Of a DNA stretch of 64,000 nt, positions 35,289 through 48,309 are shown piece after piece (position 1 is the first letter of the stretch; the number at the start of each line of letters is the position of its first letter). The position numbers and the translations under genes are program-made. Under the pieces are notes generated by a model. That model was not told where the DNA came from, made no database searches, and saw only the letters and a list, made by a program, of their open reading frames with translations. Origin of the DNA: Isoperla grammatica (taxonomy: Eukaryota; Arthropoda; Insecta; Plecoptera; Perlodidae); contig OX246746.1 in NCBI GenBank assembly GCA_945910005.1, forward strand, positions 26,931,075 to 26,995,074. The letters are read 5' to 3'.

Positions 35289-36020
35289 AGGGGTTCTCAC
35301 CCGCTAGATTTATTTTTTACCATATGATCTACTGCCCCACACCAATCGATAATGAACCATTACACATCGTAAGTTGAAACCTGTGAATTGTTATTAATTA
35401 ATGAAATTTCTGGTTAACTGCCGCGGCGACTGTTGGTGTCAGCCGGCTTTTGGTGCGAGTGTACTCGAAGCGATATATCTAGACGGCCTTGGTGTACTCC
35501 ATTCGACACCGCATAGCAGACCGCGTTCATTGTGCATGCTTTGACTATTTCCCCTCCCAATACTACTACTCTCTCTCTCACACTCTCTCTCTCTCTCGCT
35601 TGGCTTACTTGACACCAACTCGACAGTCGACACCCGCCGACTCGACGTGCACAGCAACGCACAGCAACGCTCAAAACGAAATGGAGCACCCGATTACACA
35701 TGTTTAATTTGTACCTGAACGGAAGCTCCGATTACAAAACCAAAATATACGAAATACGCAGAAAAGAAAGACGCAGCGAAAAGTATTACATCATTTTTTT
35801 TTTTTGGAGCAGAATCCTCCAAGGTCCCAAGGCATACAGGTCGTCCCAATGCTATTTCTTATGGGAGATTTTCGCCGATGGGACCTAGCTCGAAAATCAC
35901 TAACTTTGATATTTTTTCCCGGGTTATGGTGAACCCGATTTCTTTTCATTTAGTCGCTAATTTCATAGCTAATCAGCCTTAGTTAAACATATTATTTTGG
36001 TGTAGCGGGTGAGAACCCCT
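35289..36020 (-). mobile_element. 732-bp TTAA-flanked non-autonomous DNA transposon, copy 2
   Basis: Inverted second copy of 6220-6950. It has the same perfect 18-bp ends (35289-35306 and 36003-36020) and its own TTAA duplications (35285-35288 and 36021-36024). The two copies agree along their whole length, with scattered substitutions and small indels, mostly at the internal GA/CT run. This implies fairly recent mobility of the family. Confidence 0.9.
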
Positions 36021-36024
36021 TTAA

Positions 36025-37415
36025 GACTTATTTCACAAGCGGTACAGCAACCGTACTCAATGCAAAACTAGACAATGCTTCAATATTATTCCCATACCAA
36101 ATTTAAAGGAATATTAATACTAGTAAAACTAAATAAACAAGAGCATAATAAATCAATTTTTGGCACAGTTAATAAATTACTATTGTGATTTACGTTATTA
36201 TTGGAATAAGCGGTAAGCTTGATAAGGGTGACTTCTGATTAAGATGACTAACTGTAAACAGTTATCCATTCCATTATGGTAGTATTGATTTAAAGATATG
36301 TTTTAACTTTGATTAGTTCTTACTACAAGTGTTATTATTTTTGGCATTGAAATAGGAGAGCCGACCTGAGCTTCGCTCACGTATAATTGAGTCCACCTTC
36401 AAAAGAAAGCCAAAGTTTTCCCTGAACTGGGATGAACAAAGAAAAAAGTTAGATGTAAATGTAAGATCTCTTTTGTTGTGCTACTGACTGCTGCCGAAGG
36501 CTGCTTTGAACTGCCAATAACATTCTTATAAGCAATTACATATTGTTTGTACTTTCTGGAAAGTGTGTTTTAAATGCAATACATAAATAATTATTAACTT
36601 GTTGACGTCAGTCATCGCTAAGCTATGGTAATTTTATTAGTTTATCTATTAAAGTACAGTAATCATTTGATCGCATTGCAGATTGGGTTAAGTGATGAGC
36701 GAATATTGGCTCTATACTATATACACGAGACATATTTCCCGAAGAATCAACAACAGGGGTATAGTGCAAACATCCGCCTGACACCTCCATCCCCCACCTC
36801 CCCCTCCTCCCCAAAGCCGGTAACCCAACCAACCAGTCTAAACGCGACATTTATAAATTCGAACGGCTGACAGGGCTAGTTACTTAACGTGTTTCACATA
36901 TTTGTCAATATGTGGCCTAGGATTTACGGGCGGTTCAGGCCACACTGACCCCATCTGCAAAATCACCACCGAGTACCGACGAAACTAATATCCAACCCAT
37001 GACGGTCATAGCAACATATTATCTGTTGTAGAAGATGATACACGCTACCAAATAATATTCTGATTTGTTGGTATTGCAACCGGCCTTCTTTTTAATATGC
37101 AAATTGCAACCACCCTATTTCCCATGTGTTCCGCCCTCTGCGCTTTCTGCTCCACAATATGATGTCCCGTCGTGGATCCTTATTGTATAATATATGTATT
37201 AGGTTAAGTTCTTACAATCACCTAATAGGATAGTTATTTGTAGCAATTAAGCTATTTGGAGGATTTCAAGAGTTTTGATTGGTCGTTGCCATGGAGATAC
37301 AAGCTATTCGACGAATAAGTAGTTATCGGGACATTGTAAGACTGGACCTAACAATGATTTTAATAAATAGGAGTATATTAACGAATTTCTGTCATTTACT
37401 ATTACTATTACTAGT
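36025..37415. other. No gene seen
   Basis: AT-rich with a C-rich patch at about 36781-36815. No coding or transposon signal recognised. Confidence 0.5.
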
Positions 37416-37437
37416 AGCGGTAGCGGTAGCGGTATCG

Positions 37438-37511
<74 letters not shown>

Positions 37512-37571
37512 GCTATTATTATTATTGTTATTATTATTATGATTATTATTATTATTATTATTATTATTATG

Positions 37572-37636
<65 letters not shown>
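37416..37636 (+). repeat. Compound microsatellite: (GCGGTA)n then (ATT)n
   Basis: Short AGCGGT hexamer repeats pass into about 65 ATT units with sparse GCT, GTT and GAT interruptions. Poly-Leu and poly-Asn frames across it are artefacts. Confidence 0.95.
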
Positions 37637-39004
37637 GATTATTGTTACACAGCTTAGATGGACAATGGATTGACAACTGCTATCGCTTCACAACTATTAA
37701 TAACAATATTGTTATTATTCCAATTGTATTCATCCAACTAGATAAATATCTGACAGTTAACTTGAGATAAACACAAACACACTGATGTACAGAAATGAAT
37801 GAAATGACTTTTAAAGTAATACGGTTACAGAAGTGAGCTCACAGATATGCAATCCTAATCGCTCTTGGCTTCTGACTAAGAGCGCCCCTAGAGTAACAGC
37901 AAGATAATCGGTAGCATCAGGCAAGGTTGATCTTATTCAATATCATATCGTTACATAACTACAATTCTTAGGGAGGAAGGGTATTTTTATTTTTACTTCA
38001 TCTTCAAAGAAGGAATCGAGGAAGTTTAATATAAAAATATAAGAGATTTAGCAGATTGCCCGTAAAGTTCTACGGGACTTATTTCAAAAATAAAAACCGT
38101 CAGATATTTCCGTGCGTATACATGCCTGCCTGTTAATAGGCACTCGTTATTTACGTGTCATCAGTTCCCATGCGAATACCACGTCAACGTTCTTGGCTTC
38201 ATAAAATCGTACATATAGGGAAACGAGAAAGTAGCTTGATTATTATTTTGTATTTCCATCGGTATACCGGCCATTTCCCGATGGGAATCTATCTCATTAT
38301 TATCGTCCCTAACAACGCAATGCCATCCATCTATCTATGAGTTAGAGTCAGGGATGAGATATAACGAGCTTGTAAAATTGTAACAACGTGAATTGTTAAA
38401 CAAGAAAATTTCTGAAGTCAACTTTTTACTCTTCAATCCAATAGAGTATTTTAGACCGGAAAAACGTGCCACCACCACTTTTTCTAGTATTGGAATGGTT
38501 CGAATGCGTTCACAAAATATAAACAAAATTAATATTTGAGCTAGGAAATATTGTAAAATGTTGATCCAGTGGATCAACTTTTCGCACCTATTACAACTAA
38601 GCAGTTATGTACGTTATCTACATTTTTATTACTCTTAAACGCAATGCTCAACTGTATAGTTATTAGTTTCTCACTGATTACAGCAGCCCTTGGCTCTTTC
38701 AACTATTCATAGTTCCAGTAAGATTATAGCCATAAACGTATAACAATAATAGGCCCATACTTGATGGTTTATTTTCTTTCCATTGTATTTGAGAGTTGAA
38801 TGCGTAAAAATTCTGTCAATTATATATGTCTATCACAAAATCTTTCATGGTACATGGTGCGTTCCGGTTCTTCTTTTTTTAGCAATACACCACTGCTGGT
38901 ACCTGCTATATAGTTGTTCAAGTGCTGAGTGGAGTGAAGTGGTCTGAAATGTGATGTTCACAGTGTCAATACACATAATGTCGCGTTGACAGTATCATTG
39001 CAAT
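37637..39004. other. No gene seen
   Basis: AT-rich. ATTGCAAT at 38997-39004 is the left target duplication of the next element. Confidence 0.5.
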
Positions 39005-39399
39005 TAGTGATGACATCGGATAGTAAATATTGGAGTCGGCTCCTGAGCTAATTAGGAGTCGGGTAGGAGTCGACTCCTTGAACGACAAAAAGATAAAGTA
39101 AACGCGATTAATTTAACCAATGCTGCAACACCCGCGTGTGTTCCAGGCGGGAGCAAACAAAAGTGATTTGGCAGTAAAGTAGAATTCTTTATTGTTCTTT
39201 TATAACTATTATATATTGGATATACTATTATACTACTACTGCTACTACTTCTTTTTTATATATAATATTGGAGGGAAAAGGAAACAGAAAGGGAAATAGA
39301 CCGCCAATACATGATACACTTACACACAGCAACCGACTTTTGAAGGAGTCCTCTCCTAGAAAATGGAGTCGGGTACCCGAGTACCCGATGTCATCACTA
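39005..39399. mobile_element. 395-bp hAT-like MITE
   Basis: The terminal inverted repeats are TAGTGATGACATCGG (39005-39019) and its reverse complement (39385-39399). An 8-bp duplication ATTGCAAT lies on each side (38997-39004 and 39400-39407). Eight-base duplications are typical of hAT transposons. Subterminal GGAGTCGG/GAGTCG words repeat near both ends, as transposase-binding sites often do in hAT elements. No transposase is encoded. Confidence 0.85.
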
Positions 39400-39627
39400 A
39401 TTGCAATACCAGATGCGTGCAGCTCTGACGTCAGCACCCGGCTTGTTTCGTCGCGAGCCATTCACATTCACTCCAAGTGATTCCACGTTAAGCCCTGTGT
39501 TAATCCGTGTGACACCGTGATGTGAACTTAGTCGAGAGCGGAACACACTAAGCCAGGCTCTGTCTGACTGGATCAGAGTTAGAGCCGCCCCAATCTCAAG
39601 TCTTGAGAACCCAACTCTCTCATATTC

Positions 39628-39649
39628 GTTCGTTCGTTCGTTCGTTCGC
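39628..39649 (+). repeat. (CGTT)n microsatellite
   Basis: Five to six CGTT units. Confidence 0.9.
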
Positions 39650-39730
39650 AACAAACTAGATTCTCACTCGTGAACAATTTATAAGGTTGGTTTCGTTAGT
39701 GCGAAGGTGGTTTGAAAACGAAACATGCTG

Positions 39731-39988
<258 letters not shown>

Positions 39989-40194
39989 GATCCATAATAT
40001 TCTGATTCTCATTTCTTGTACAAAATAGTTTTAACATTATATTCGTGCGCCATATTATGTAGCACACAGCATAATAGATAAAGTATACATAAATATAAGG
40101 AAATTAGATAAGAGACCCACATAAAAGATACATCTTGTGCGCGGTCTTCTAAAATTATAATATAAGTTATCCTAAATAACAAGTTTTGTTTTTT

Positions 40195-40292
40195 AACTAC
40201 CTTAAGGGTCAAGGCAAAATGTGTATTTACTATGTATGTGTATATTATGTAAGCATTTTGTGTTGGAAATAAACTTACTAACTTACTAACTA
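40195..40292 (+). mobile_element. LINE-like 3' end with CTTA tail
   Basis: A TA/TG-rich 3' UTR ends in TTGGAAATAAACTTACTAAC with repeated ACTTACTA units. The polyadenylation-like AATAAA plus short tandem tail is typical of non-LTR retrotransposon ends. No coding part remains. Confidence 0.4.
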
Positions 40293-41054
40293 GATAATCA
40301 ACCTAAATAATCGACTCTGCACAACTAACGTAACTTTTTTGTGGGATTTAAAAATGGTGATGTTGCTTTGAAGTATAATACAAAGAAGTACAAGTAATGC
40401 AATACAAATAATTATTACATTTAAAAAAATTAAATTTTGTTTTTTAAATGAAGAAAATGAAGAAAAATATTGCTTTTAATTCTTATTACAATAATTCTCA
40501 TGCTGTAATTACATTCTGATTGTATTATTACGCTATAAAGACACAATGGTTACCCCAGAGATGCAGAGAAATAGACAAATAAATGAGTTAGCCTTTAACT
40601 TTTCGTGGCTTTGATTTAATGTTCGAAATAATATGTTAGCTTAGGAAAGACTATTTATGAGACAACGTTAATGAGATGATACATTTTAATTTATGGATAG
40701 TTGTGGAGGAAAGATGAGTTCACGATAGAAAACTGTATTAGGTAAATAAATTACTTCTTTATGTATGTGGGTGTTCTCTTTCGGTTAGGCTACTAATCAT
40801 CTACTTCTAATTAAGTAGATAAACGCGAAAAAAAAGAGGCCTTCCAAAGCAGCCATGAGTGGTTTGCGGGAGTTCAGTAGGGTCCCTGTATGATGCCAGA
40901 ATAAGCTCATTTTCGTTCTACGATGTCAAATCAATTCGATCACAAACAAACACATCATCATATTCGTATCAATTATCTGAGGCTGATGATCTATTTATGT
41001 CTGTGTGATAAAAAATATACGACATAGATAGCTCAGGTTATTATCTCAATCCAC
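40293..41054. other. No gene seen
   Basis: AT-rich, no feature supported. Confidence 0.5.
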
Positions 41055-41091
41055 TATAAAACCACAGCTGCCCATTCAACTGCAACTCAGT
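41055..41091 (+). promoter_or_regulatory. Candidate core promoter: TATA plus initiator
   Basis: TATAAAA (41055-41061) lies 34 bases before the A of a consensus arthropod initiator TCAGT (41087-41091), with the spacing slightly long. The sequence between is GC-richer than the surroundings. The first downstream ATG (near 41145) opens only a short frame. The pairing could be chance in AT-rich DNA. Confidence 0.3.
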
Positions 41092-41376
41092 ATTGCGTAG
41101 ATAGAGCAGCGGTTGAAATCTTATCTTCTGGATTAATGAATATGTTTCTATTTAATAAAACCACGTATACATTTATCTAGGACATTTGAACTGAAAGAAA
41201 ATTAATACCTTGAACATAATAAGTTGACTATATACTATGACTAGAACTCGTTTGTGGTCGACTGGTAGTGCTCAGGCTTAGAACTATAGACAATATCAAC
41301 TAAAAGTCTATTTTCTTATTTTCCAACACTCAATTACGTGATCTGAGCTACAACGAGGAAAAAGTATATAGTTAAG

Positions 41377-41770
41377 AGCGCTCGGAAGTAGTTTTGATGT
41401 TTTTAGTCAACTAATTGCTTTTAAGCAAATAATAGGATTATTATGAAAATTTACCTACTTGCAGAAGGATGTCATATCTACGCATGGTAATAAGTACATT
41501 TGTGACAAGCCTGCTCACAAATAATATACTCGTGTTTGAATTATGCAAATAAATTCCTTTCGTCGAAAATGTTCGGCGAAATAATACGGAGAATCCGTTC
41601 AAAAATCGGTAAATTATTATTGAATAGGTTGGTGACAAATGTTCCTAATACCATGCGTAGATATGACATCCTCCTGAAAGTAGGTAATTTTTCATAATAA
41701 TCCTACTATTAGTTGAAGAGTAATTAGTTGACGGCCAATACATCTGTAAAACTTCTACTGCCCAACAAAA
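41377..41770. mobile_element. Foldback element, family D
   Basis: Imperfect inverted repeat centred near 41570. Both arms carry GGATTATTATGAAAA, GATGTCATATCTACGCATGG and ACATTTGTGACA-type blocks, with AGTCAACTAATT further out. The outer end GAGCGCTCGGAAGTAG resembles the terminal repeat of the composite element at 60171-61200. The right outer end (CCAATACATCTGTAAAAC) is also shared with that element. Confidence 0.65.
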
Positions 41771-43486
41771 TGCCGGAAAAAATGTTAATTGGACCAAAAA
41801 AACATTCATAAGAAAGATCACTAAATTCTCTCGGGGGTGACATTGTTTGAGAGTGTGACTACGAGTGTGACTACCATACGCATTTAAAAGCACATTAAAG
41901 TGATTTTAGGTGACAGAATTAGGGGTTCTCCAGGGTATGTGGACGTGCAGCCATAAGTAAACGTTTGCACAAGATTCGCTTTACTTACGGTTCGAGTGAA
42001 CGAGATTATTTTCCTTTATAAATTACCTGAACGAAGCTTTATTTTACATTTGCAAGTTTTTGCTTTGGTTTTCCCAAAGTTTTTGCTTCACTTCGTTTCG
42101 AGTAAGAGTGTTCAAACAGCTAAAACCAAACTAATCTCAACAAGAGATGCAATTTTAGAGTTCATATCTTATACTATCAGAAAAGTAGATCCATGTGTAA
42201 ATATTTATGAAGCTTTCAAATTGGATAATAATTAATAAACGTACTGGTATAGTAGAAGCATAATACGATCGTGATGAAAACGGAGGGCGGAAGGGGGGGG
42301 GGGGGGGAGGTAGCAATATGGAAGAAAAATAAAGTATGAAGAAGGGATCCATGGACGCCATTCACCATAACGTTTCATATGTGGGTCTGCGCACATTTAC
42401 AAGACAGTGTGAACACATGTGAACAAACAGTGACTGGCACTGGCATAGAAGAGCTTCCACCCAGAAACCGCTTTCTTCAAAAAGCTTGCAAATGTAAGAT
42501 GTATATTTAAAATAACCAAAACTATGAGTATGCAAGGAATGCGAGGCTTTTATAATCAAGACCAATGTAGAACGTACATTATGATCGAAATAGCAGTTTA
42601 GATATAAGAATTAGGATTAGCAGTTTTTACAGGGTAGGCGTGGAAATATTTTAGTGAAATCAAAAATTTAAAAATTCGCTTGGGGCTGGATTTTGTTTGC
42701 ACTCAAATAATTATATGAGTTACGTTAGTGAAAGTGGAACAGAATGTGTCATGGACTGGAGGGCAAGTCAGTCATAGACACATTGTAAGTGTTTGTGTCA
42801 GTTAACTGTATGAATGAATGGTATCAGAAATACCAGGGAAATGAGATACGTTTAAGTATTGAGAATTACATTTTTCAAGACGCCCCCTTAGCTCCAGAAG
42901 TCTCATGTTATTGAGATGTTATACGCAACCTGTTATAAATGAGGGCACATCGTGTTCTCATTCAACTTCACTGAGTAACAATCTGCTAGAGACAATTGAG
43001 AGAAAGAGAGAGAGAGAGAGACGTATATTCTCTCAAAAGTGAGCAATTTTCTTGCCTCTTGTAACCAAAGGGAGCAAAAGAAACGCTCCATAACTGCAGG
43101 CAGACACCATCTGGCGAAAGAGGTGTTAGAAGCCAATAGTCTAATATAGGCAACCCTTCACTTTTTTATGAAGATAAATGTTGGATGAAAAGAAACGGAA
43201 GGTCTATATAAAAAGTCAAAAGATTCGCAAGGGTAGCTCTCGTGCTCTTATGTTTTTTTTGTATTGTTTTTGTGATTGATGATCTCAAACAACAGCTCCT
43301 TTGTAAATACACATTGCGGTAGCGCGAGCTATGAATGGAGTTAAAAGCGCCAACAATATTCAAGACGTTGTTCCTCGGATAAAACCAAGCACACCAACGT
43401 CTAAATACTAAAGACAAAACACTCTCGACTCCAATAACTTAAACCCAAAACTGGGTTTCTTCATATGGGCTAATGGGTTTAGGGTT
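41771..43486. other. No gene seen; G run and GA run
   Basis: 15-G run at about 42293-42307 and a short GA run at about 43004-43020. TCACTAAATTCTCT near 41819 is shared with the foldback at 16776. Open frames are short and unrecognised. Confidence 0.45.
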
Positions 43487-43665
43487 TACCACTCTTTACT
43501 GCATATTGTCTCACATAAGGAAACTCTCGTAGAAAGGTTAATAGAAAAATTAACAGAAAATATATGAAGTTGTAGAAGCATTATGGCTCAGACTGAGAAT
43601 CGAACCCAGAACCTTAATCTCTTATTCCGGTACTATGCCTGGGGCCGCCTAGAGATTAATCAAAT
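43487..43665 (-). mobile_element. tRNA-derived SINE, family B
   Basis: On the minus strand a B box (GGTTCGATTCT, 43596-43606) is preceded by a tRNA-like head. It is followed by GCCATAATGCTTCTACAAC, ATATATTTTCTG and GAGACAATATGCAGTAAAG. The same body recurs at 45041-45173. It probably retains the 5' head that the second copy lacks. Confidence 0.55.
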
Positions 43666-44280
43666 TTGAATTAAAAAAAACCTTATATTGTATAACTCAG
43701 AAACAATTATGTTTTCAAATAATTGAAGGACAATTTATTGAGATCGAATTAATTGGACCATCAAGATTGAATTTGTCATTTTATCCTACTGGCACCAGAT
43801 CAGGTCTAACCGTGCGCTAAAGATTCATCGTTCAACCCCCCTCGCCCACTTCTGTGCTGAAAACTAGTCCAAATCGTTCCGAAGGAATGTCGGATGCGGA
43901 TGCCCCTTTATACTACAGTGGTAGACCTGGTGACGTAGACAATAACAAGCTACGGTTCATCGCGGATGACAAAACCGAGTAAGGAAATATATCGTTGGAT
44001 CATCATTCAATGCATTGTATGTATGTTCGTATTCACATGTAATGACACACACTTCCCAATACATAGGATAGGATATTAGACTTCAGTCGTTGTTCAGTAG
44101 ATAAATCACAAAATGACAATCGTTACAAATAGTCTCTGGTTTATAATGCATTATCTGCACTGTTACGTTCCAGCTATGGGTCTAGTGTTTCATTCATAGA
44201 AGTAAGATTTTTTAATAATGATAATTCTTTGTGTCAAGGTTTCCAGTAAGGCAAAGAATAACTATTTTTTATTATAATAA
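43666..44280. other. No gene seen
   Basis: Ordinary AT-rich sequence. Confidence 0.5.
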
Positions 44281-44460
44281 CAAAGTTATGTGTGTATATG
44301 TATAAAGTTATATGTAAAAGTTATATGTATATTTAAGTTATATGTATGTAATCTATAGTTATAGTAAGCTATAATAATAAAGTTTTAATAAGCTATAGCT
44401 TTAGTTATAGTAAGCTATGTAATATGTATATAAGCTATAGTTATATATATATTTAAAAAA
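44281..44460. repeat. Cryptic TA-rich repeat
   Basis: Degenerate repetition of AAGTTATATGTA and AGCTATAGTTATA. Low complexity. Confidence 0.6.
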
Positions 44461-45040
44461 AGTTTAAAAAAATATATTAAAAATATATTTCTCAAATTGC
44501 TTCCACGTAAAATCATGCCTTCAAAGCTATTTTGAAACACGGAATTGAAATTTATACAATCACTAGATACAGCATTTCATTTATAAAGAAAAGATATTAT
44601 ACAGCCAATGAGGTGAGTAGATTCACTATTTTATTTATAAAGATAGTAAGCTCGCATGAGCTCAAGCGCAGGAGACCTAGGTACTGTACGTAGCACTTGC
44701 CCGAGCTTAATAGTTGTGATATTTTATGAGATTTGACAGATTATTTTTTCCAATAGTGGCTAATGGAGCTTAGTGACGGCTCTTAGTTCTGGGAAGTTGT
44801 GCGGCCTCAACTAAAAGAAATGGGAAAGAAGTCTCAAAACCATAGAAAGTCTTGGTTCGTGTATCGGATCGAATCTCACCACAATATGTCACATAAGAGC
44901 GAGGAAGCGCTCTAGCGGCCAAACATCAGACGAGGAGTTCATTTTCTGGTGTATAAACCAATTAAGTGATGTTTTATTTAAACACACATTCGACGGGAAA
45001 TTCTTCCACCTTTTGAAAAATTCAATAGGCCTACTATTAG

Positions 45041-45173
45041 TTTTTTTACCACTCGTTATTGCGTATTGTCTCACACAAGGACACTCGCGTAGAAAGCTTA
45101 ATATAAAAATTAACTGACAATATATGAGGATGTAGTAGCATTATGGCACAGACTGGGAATCAAACCCAGAACC
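45041..45173 (-). mobile_element. SINE family B, 5'-truncated copy
   Basis: Matches 43487-43610: GAGACAATACGCAATAACG, ATATATTGTCAGTTAAT, GCCATAATGCTACTACATCC and a decayed B box (GGTTTGATTCC, 45156-45166). The left edge has a short poly-T that would be the element's A tail. Confidence 0.6.
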
Positions 45174-45386
45174 TATTTTGTTAATTTGTTTTGTATGGCT
45201 CGTTGGTCTTATATGGATTAAATTATTTCTAATTATTCATAATTATCTATCTACTTATAGAAAGATTATTGATTATTGATTATGATTATTTCTAATTGTT
45301 TCTAATACAGAAGGTCCATGTTTCTATAACCAGGAAGGGCTTAAGGTTTTTAGAGATCATACAATATACATGGAGTGTACTTGTGC

Positions 45387-46073
45387 ATTATGACGACCTG
45401 CTAAATATTTAGTCCGGGACTAACTTGTGTTTTCCATAGCAAACGTCAATCAAAAGCGTTGTTTCCACAGAGGAAACAAGTTAGCCACCGACTAAATATT
45501 CAGCGGGCCGTCATAATATTTAGTCCGGGACTTACTTGTTTTTTCCATAGCAAACCCCAATCAGAAGCGTTGTTTCCACAGAGGAAACACGTTAGCCACG
45601 GACTAAATATTTAGCGGGTCGTCATAATATTTAGTCCGGGACTGACTTGTTTTTTCCATAGCAAACGTCAATCAAAAGCGTTGTTTTCACAGAGGAAACA
45701 CGTTAGCCACGGACTAAATATTTAGCGGGTCGTCATAATATTTAGTCCGGGACTGACTTGTTTTTTCCATAGCAAACGTCAATCAAAAGCGTTGTTTTCA
45801 CAGAGGAAACAAGTTAGCCACGGACTAAATATTTAGCGGGTCGGCATAATATTTAGTCCGGGACTAGCTTGTGTTTTCCATAGCAAACGTCAGTCAAAAG
45901 CGTTGTTTCCACAGAGGAAACACGTTAGCCACGGACTCAATATTTAGCGGGTCGTCATAATATTTAGACCGGGACTAACTTGTTTTTTCCATAGCAAACG
46001 TCAATCAGAAGCGTTGTTTCCACAGAGGAAACACGTTAGCCACGGACTGAATATTTATCGGGCCGTCATAATA
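45387..46073. mobile_element. Tandem array of six 111-bp MITE-like units
   Basis: GTCATAATATTTAGTCCGGG-type junctions recur at 45510, 45621, 45732, 45843 (GGCATAAT), 45954 and 46065, exactly 111 apart. Each unit ends in inverted repeats: left GCTAAATATTTAGTCCG, right its reverse complement, with ACTAACTTGT/ACAAGTTAGC inside. The whole array begins with ATTATGACGACC and closes with the inverted GGCCGTCATAAT, as one element with terminal repeats would. Units share the central CATAGCAAACGTCAATCAAAA. It fits a MITE that became a satellite by unequal exchange. Confidence 0.85.
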
Positions 46074-48309
46074 CCGGGCCTAAGATATTGATAGGAGTTA
46101 GAAGATAGTGTATACACTATACAGATCTGAACTGCTTAAAATAAGTATATATGTTTGCTTATAAAATTGTAAAAACGGGTTATTCCACCACGTATCACAA
46201 GTTAGTATGTGTAGCCAGTGAGGCGAATAACCAGCTAATGTACTTGTCCTTACACTTACTTGTACTTCTACTCGTACTTAGATAACTTTAACATACATTG
46301 GCTGCTAATTTGTGTTACAGTTATGAAGTACAAACACATACATGCAATTAAAATTAAATTAAAAATGTTAAGTAAAACTATCGTTTTACATTTAAACCAA
46401 AATCAACTTTTATGAGTGTTTTGATCACGTCTCTTCAAACTCAAACTAAAAAAGCAACAAAAGAATGATTGAAAAATAAAATCCAGAAATTACCATATGA
46501 AACGTTCGGGGTGAGTTATACTTTAACTTGTATATTATACAAGTAACTTGTATAAAATATAATGTATATATAGTATAACTTGTATTTTATAAATATTATA
46601 CATTGTATCATATTTATTTCTACTTATTTCCACGTCCAGTTCACTGTTAGTACGAAGTACTGTCGAAATGTATTAACATGAATTTATCCCTCCAGGAAAC
46701 TCAAGTGAAAATGTTAACACGACCAAATAAAGAAAAACTATCACATAGGCGATTAAATAGTGCAAGACACTGACTGGAACGCAAACTAGATATAAAATTA
46801 CAATAACCTTTGATAACATGGCAACGTGGGAACATTTACAATCGAATAATGTATTGAAGGGGTTTCCTTTATCTTGCGGCGATCCAAAGTCTTTGATGTT
46901 TACATTCTTGCTATATCGATAACCATAGCAAAGAACAGGGGTGACCAGTCGAGCCACTTACAAAAAGGTTATTTGTTTCACAGTAATCAGTCATACTTGC
47001 CGCTAAAATAAAAAAACCTGCGGCAAAGCCCTAGCCATTTAAGGGAAGTAACTTTTCTAGATAATTTTATATTTTTTTATCAGGGAATTATTTTACGGAG
47101 ATTAATATAAAATCTCTTAGGATGTAAGTGGGGAGGAGGTGTGTTGTTCGATTGTTGTGGAGGTTTGAAGCATATAACAACAAATGACTAGCCCCCCCCC
47201 CCAACCCCCCTCCAAAAGTTGCATGACCGTGGCAATGTTGATAGGCAGCTCGATCAGCTGTAATCGTGGAGTCACAAGTGGGTGTGTGTTGATGTTCCAC
47301 CTACCCAAGGAAAACATCGCATTTTAGTGCATATTTTCCTAGCGAGAGCGGATTGTCAGAATGCATATTCATGAATTTGTTAATGGTATATATTTAGCCA
47401 CTCGTGAGAATGAGCTATGGGTGTAGTGTAGTGTAGTGTAGTGTTGGGATAACAAATAGAAGGATCACTAACGCAAACTACATGATAAAATAATAAAAGA
47501 GTTAAAACCAGTCACATTTAAGTCAAAATTGACTGTTTTTCATTCATTTATAGCTGAAGGAGCTATTTCATTTTCGTGAGAAGGTTCGCGGATTCGTCAT
47601 TCACTGGTGTCACACAAGGTAGATCTAATTTTTGTTACCCAACTAGTTTATTCGCAGCACTAAATATAAAATTCCCCAAATTTTCATTTTTTGTGATAGA
47701 ATGAAGGACATTTCGCCCCAAGTATTCCAATCATTTTGGCTTGAGCCATAGCGGGGATACGAATAAATGAAGCACGTAGCCCTAGTCAAATAATTATTAT
47801 TTGTGATCCTTTTAATAATGTTAGGTATTTTTGCTGTTAGTTTTACTATGATTTTATAACAGTAATGCAATTATAATGTGTTCGTTATTCTTTATTGTAA
47901 TTCACAATACAACCGCTTGCGTTTGCTAAAGAGCACGCAAACTAGCAATTCTATCATGACATTTGGTTCTGACTTGGGTATTCAACAAATTTGTTTTCAA
48001 GTTTCTATAGCTGAAGACGAACTTCCAGTCTCATCTTTATTAGTCATTATAAATTCAGTTTCAAAACCTATTCCTTCATCTCTTGAACTAGTTCGCTCAA
48101 GTACGTCACGTACGTCGTGTTGCACGTCGCGTCACTTGAGACGCATCACATTTCAATTATTTGTTTTCAAAGACGAATGATTTTCACATGTACCGAAGCT
48201 TTTCCCAGACAGTGTTTTTCTTGTTGTGTTTTTGATTGACAGATTGCTATTGGCCTCATCTCATATTTATTAATAAGTGATTGTAGGAATACAATCTATA
48301 AAATATTGT
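46074..48309. other. About 2.2 kb with no gene seen; short repeats
   Basis: A C-rich run at about 47191-47213 and (TAGTG)n at about 47427-47444. The 94-codon minus frame at 46673-46957 and the 100-codon plus frame at 47878-48180 have no domain I recognise. Confidence 0.45.

Noticed and set aside
46673..46957. 94-codon minus-strand frame with hydrophobic segments
   Set aside because: Hydrophobic runs are expected in AT-rich frames. No start context, codon bias or domain.
47997..48120. Minus-strand frame of about 40 codons with acidic, Ser-rich C-terminus
   Set aside because: No start codon, no acceptor site I trust, no recognised family, and it overlaps a plus-strand frame of similar length.
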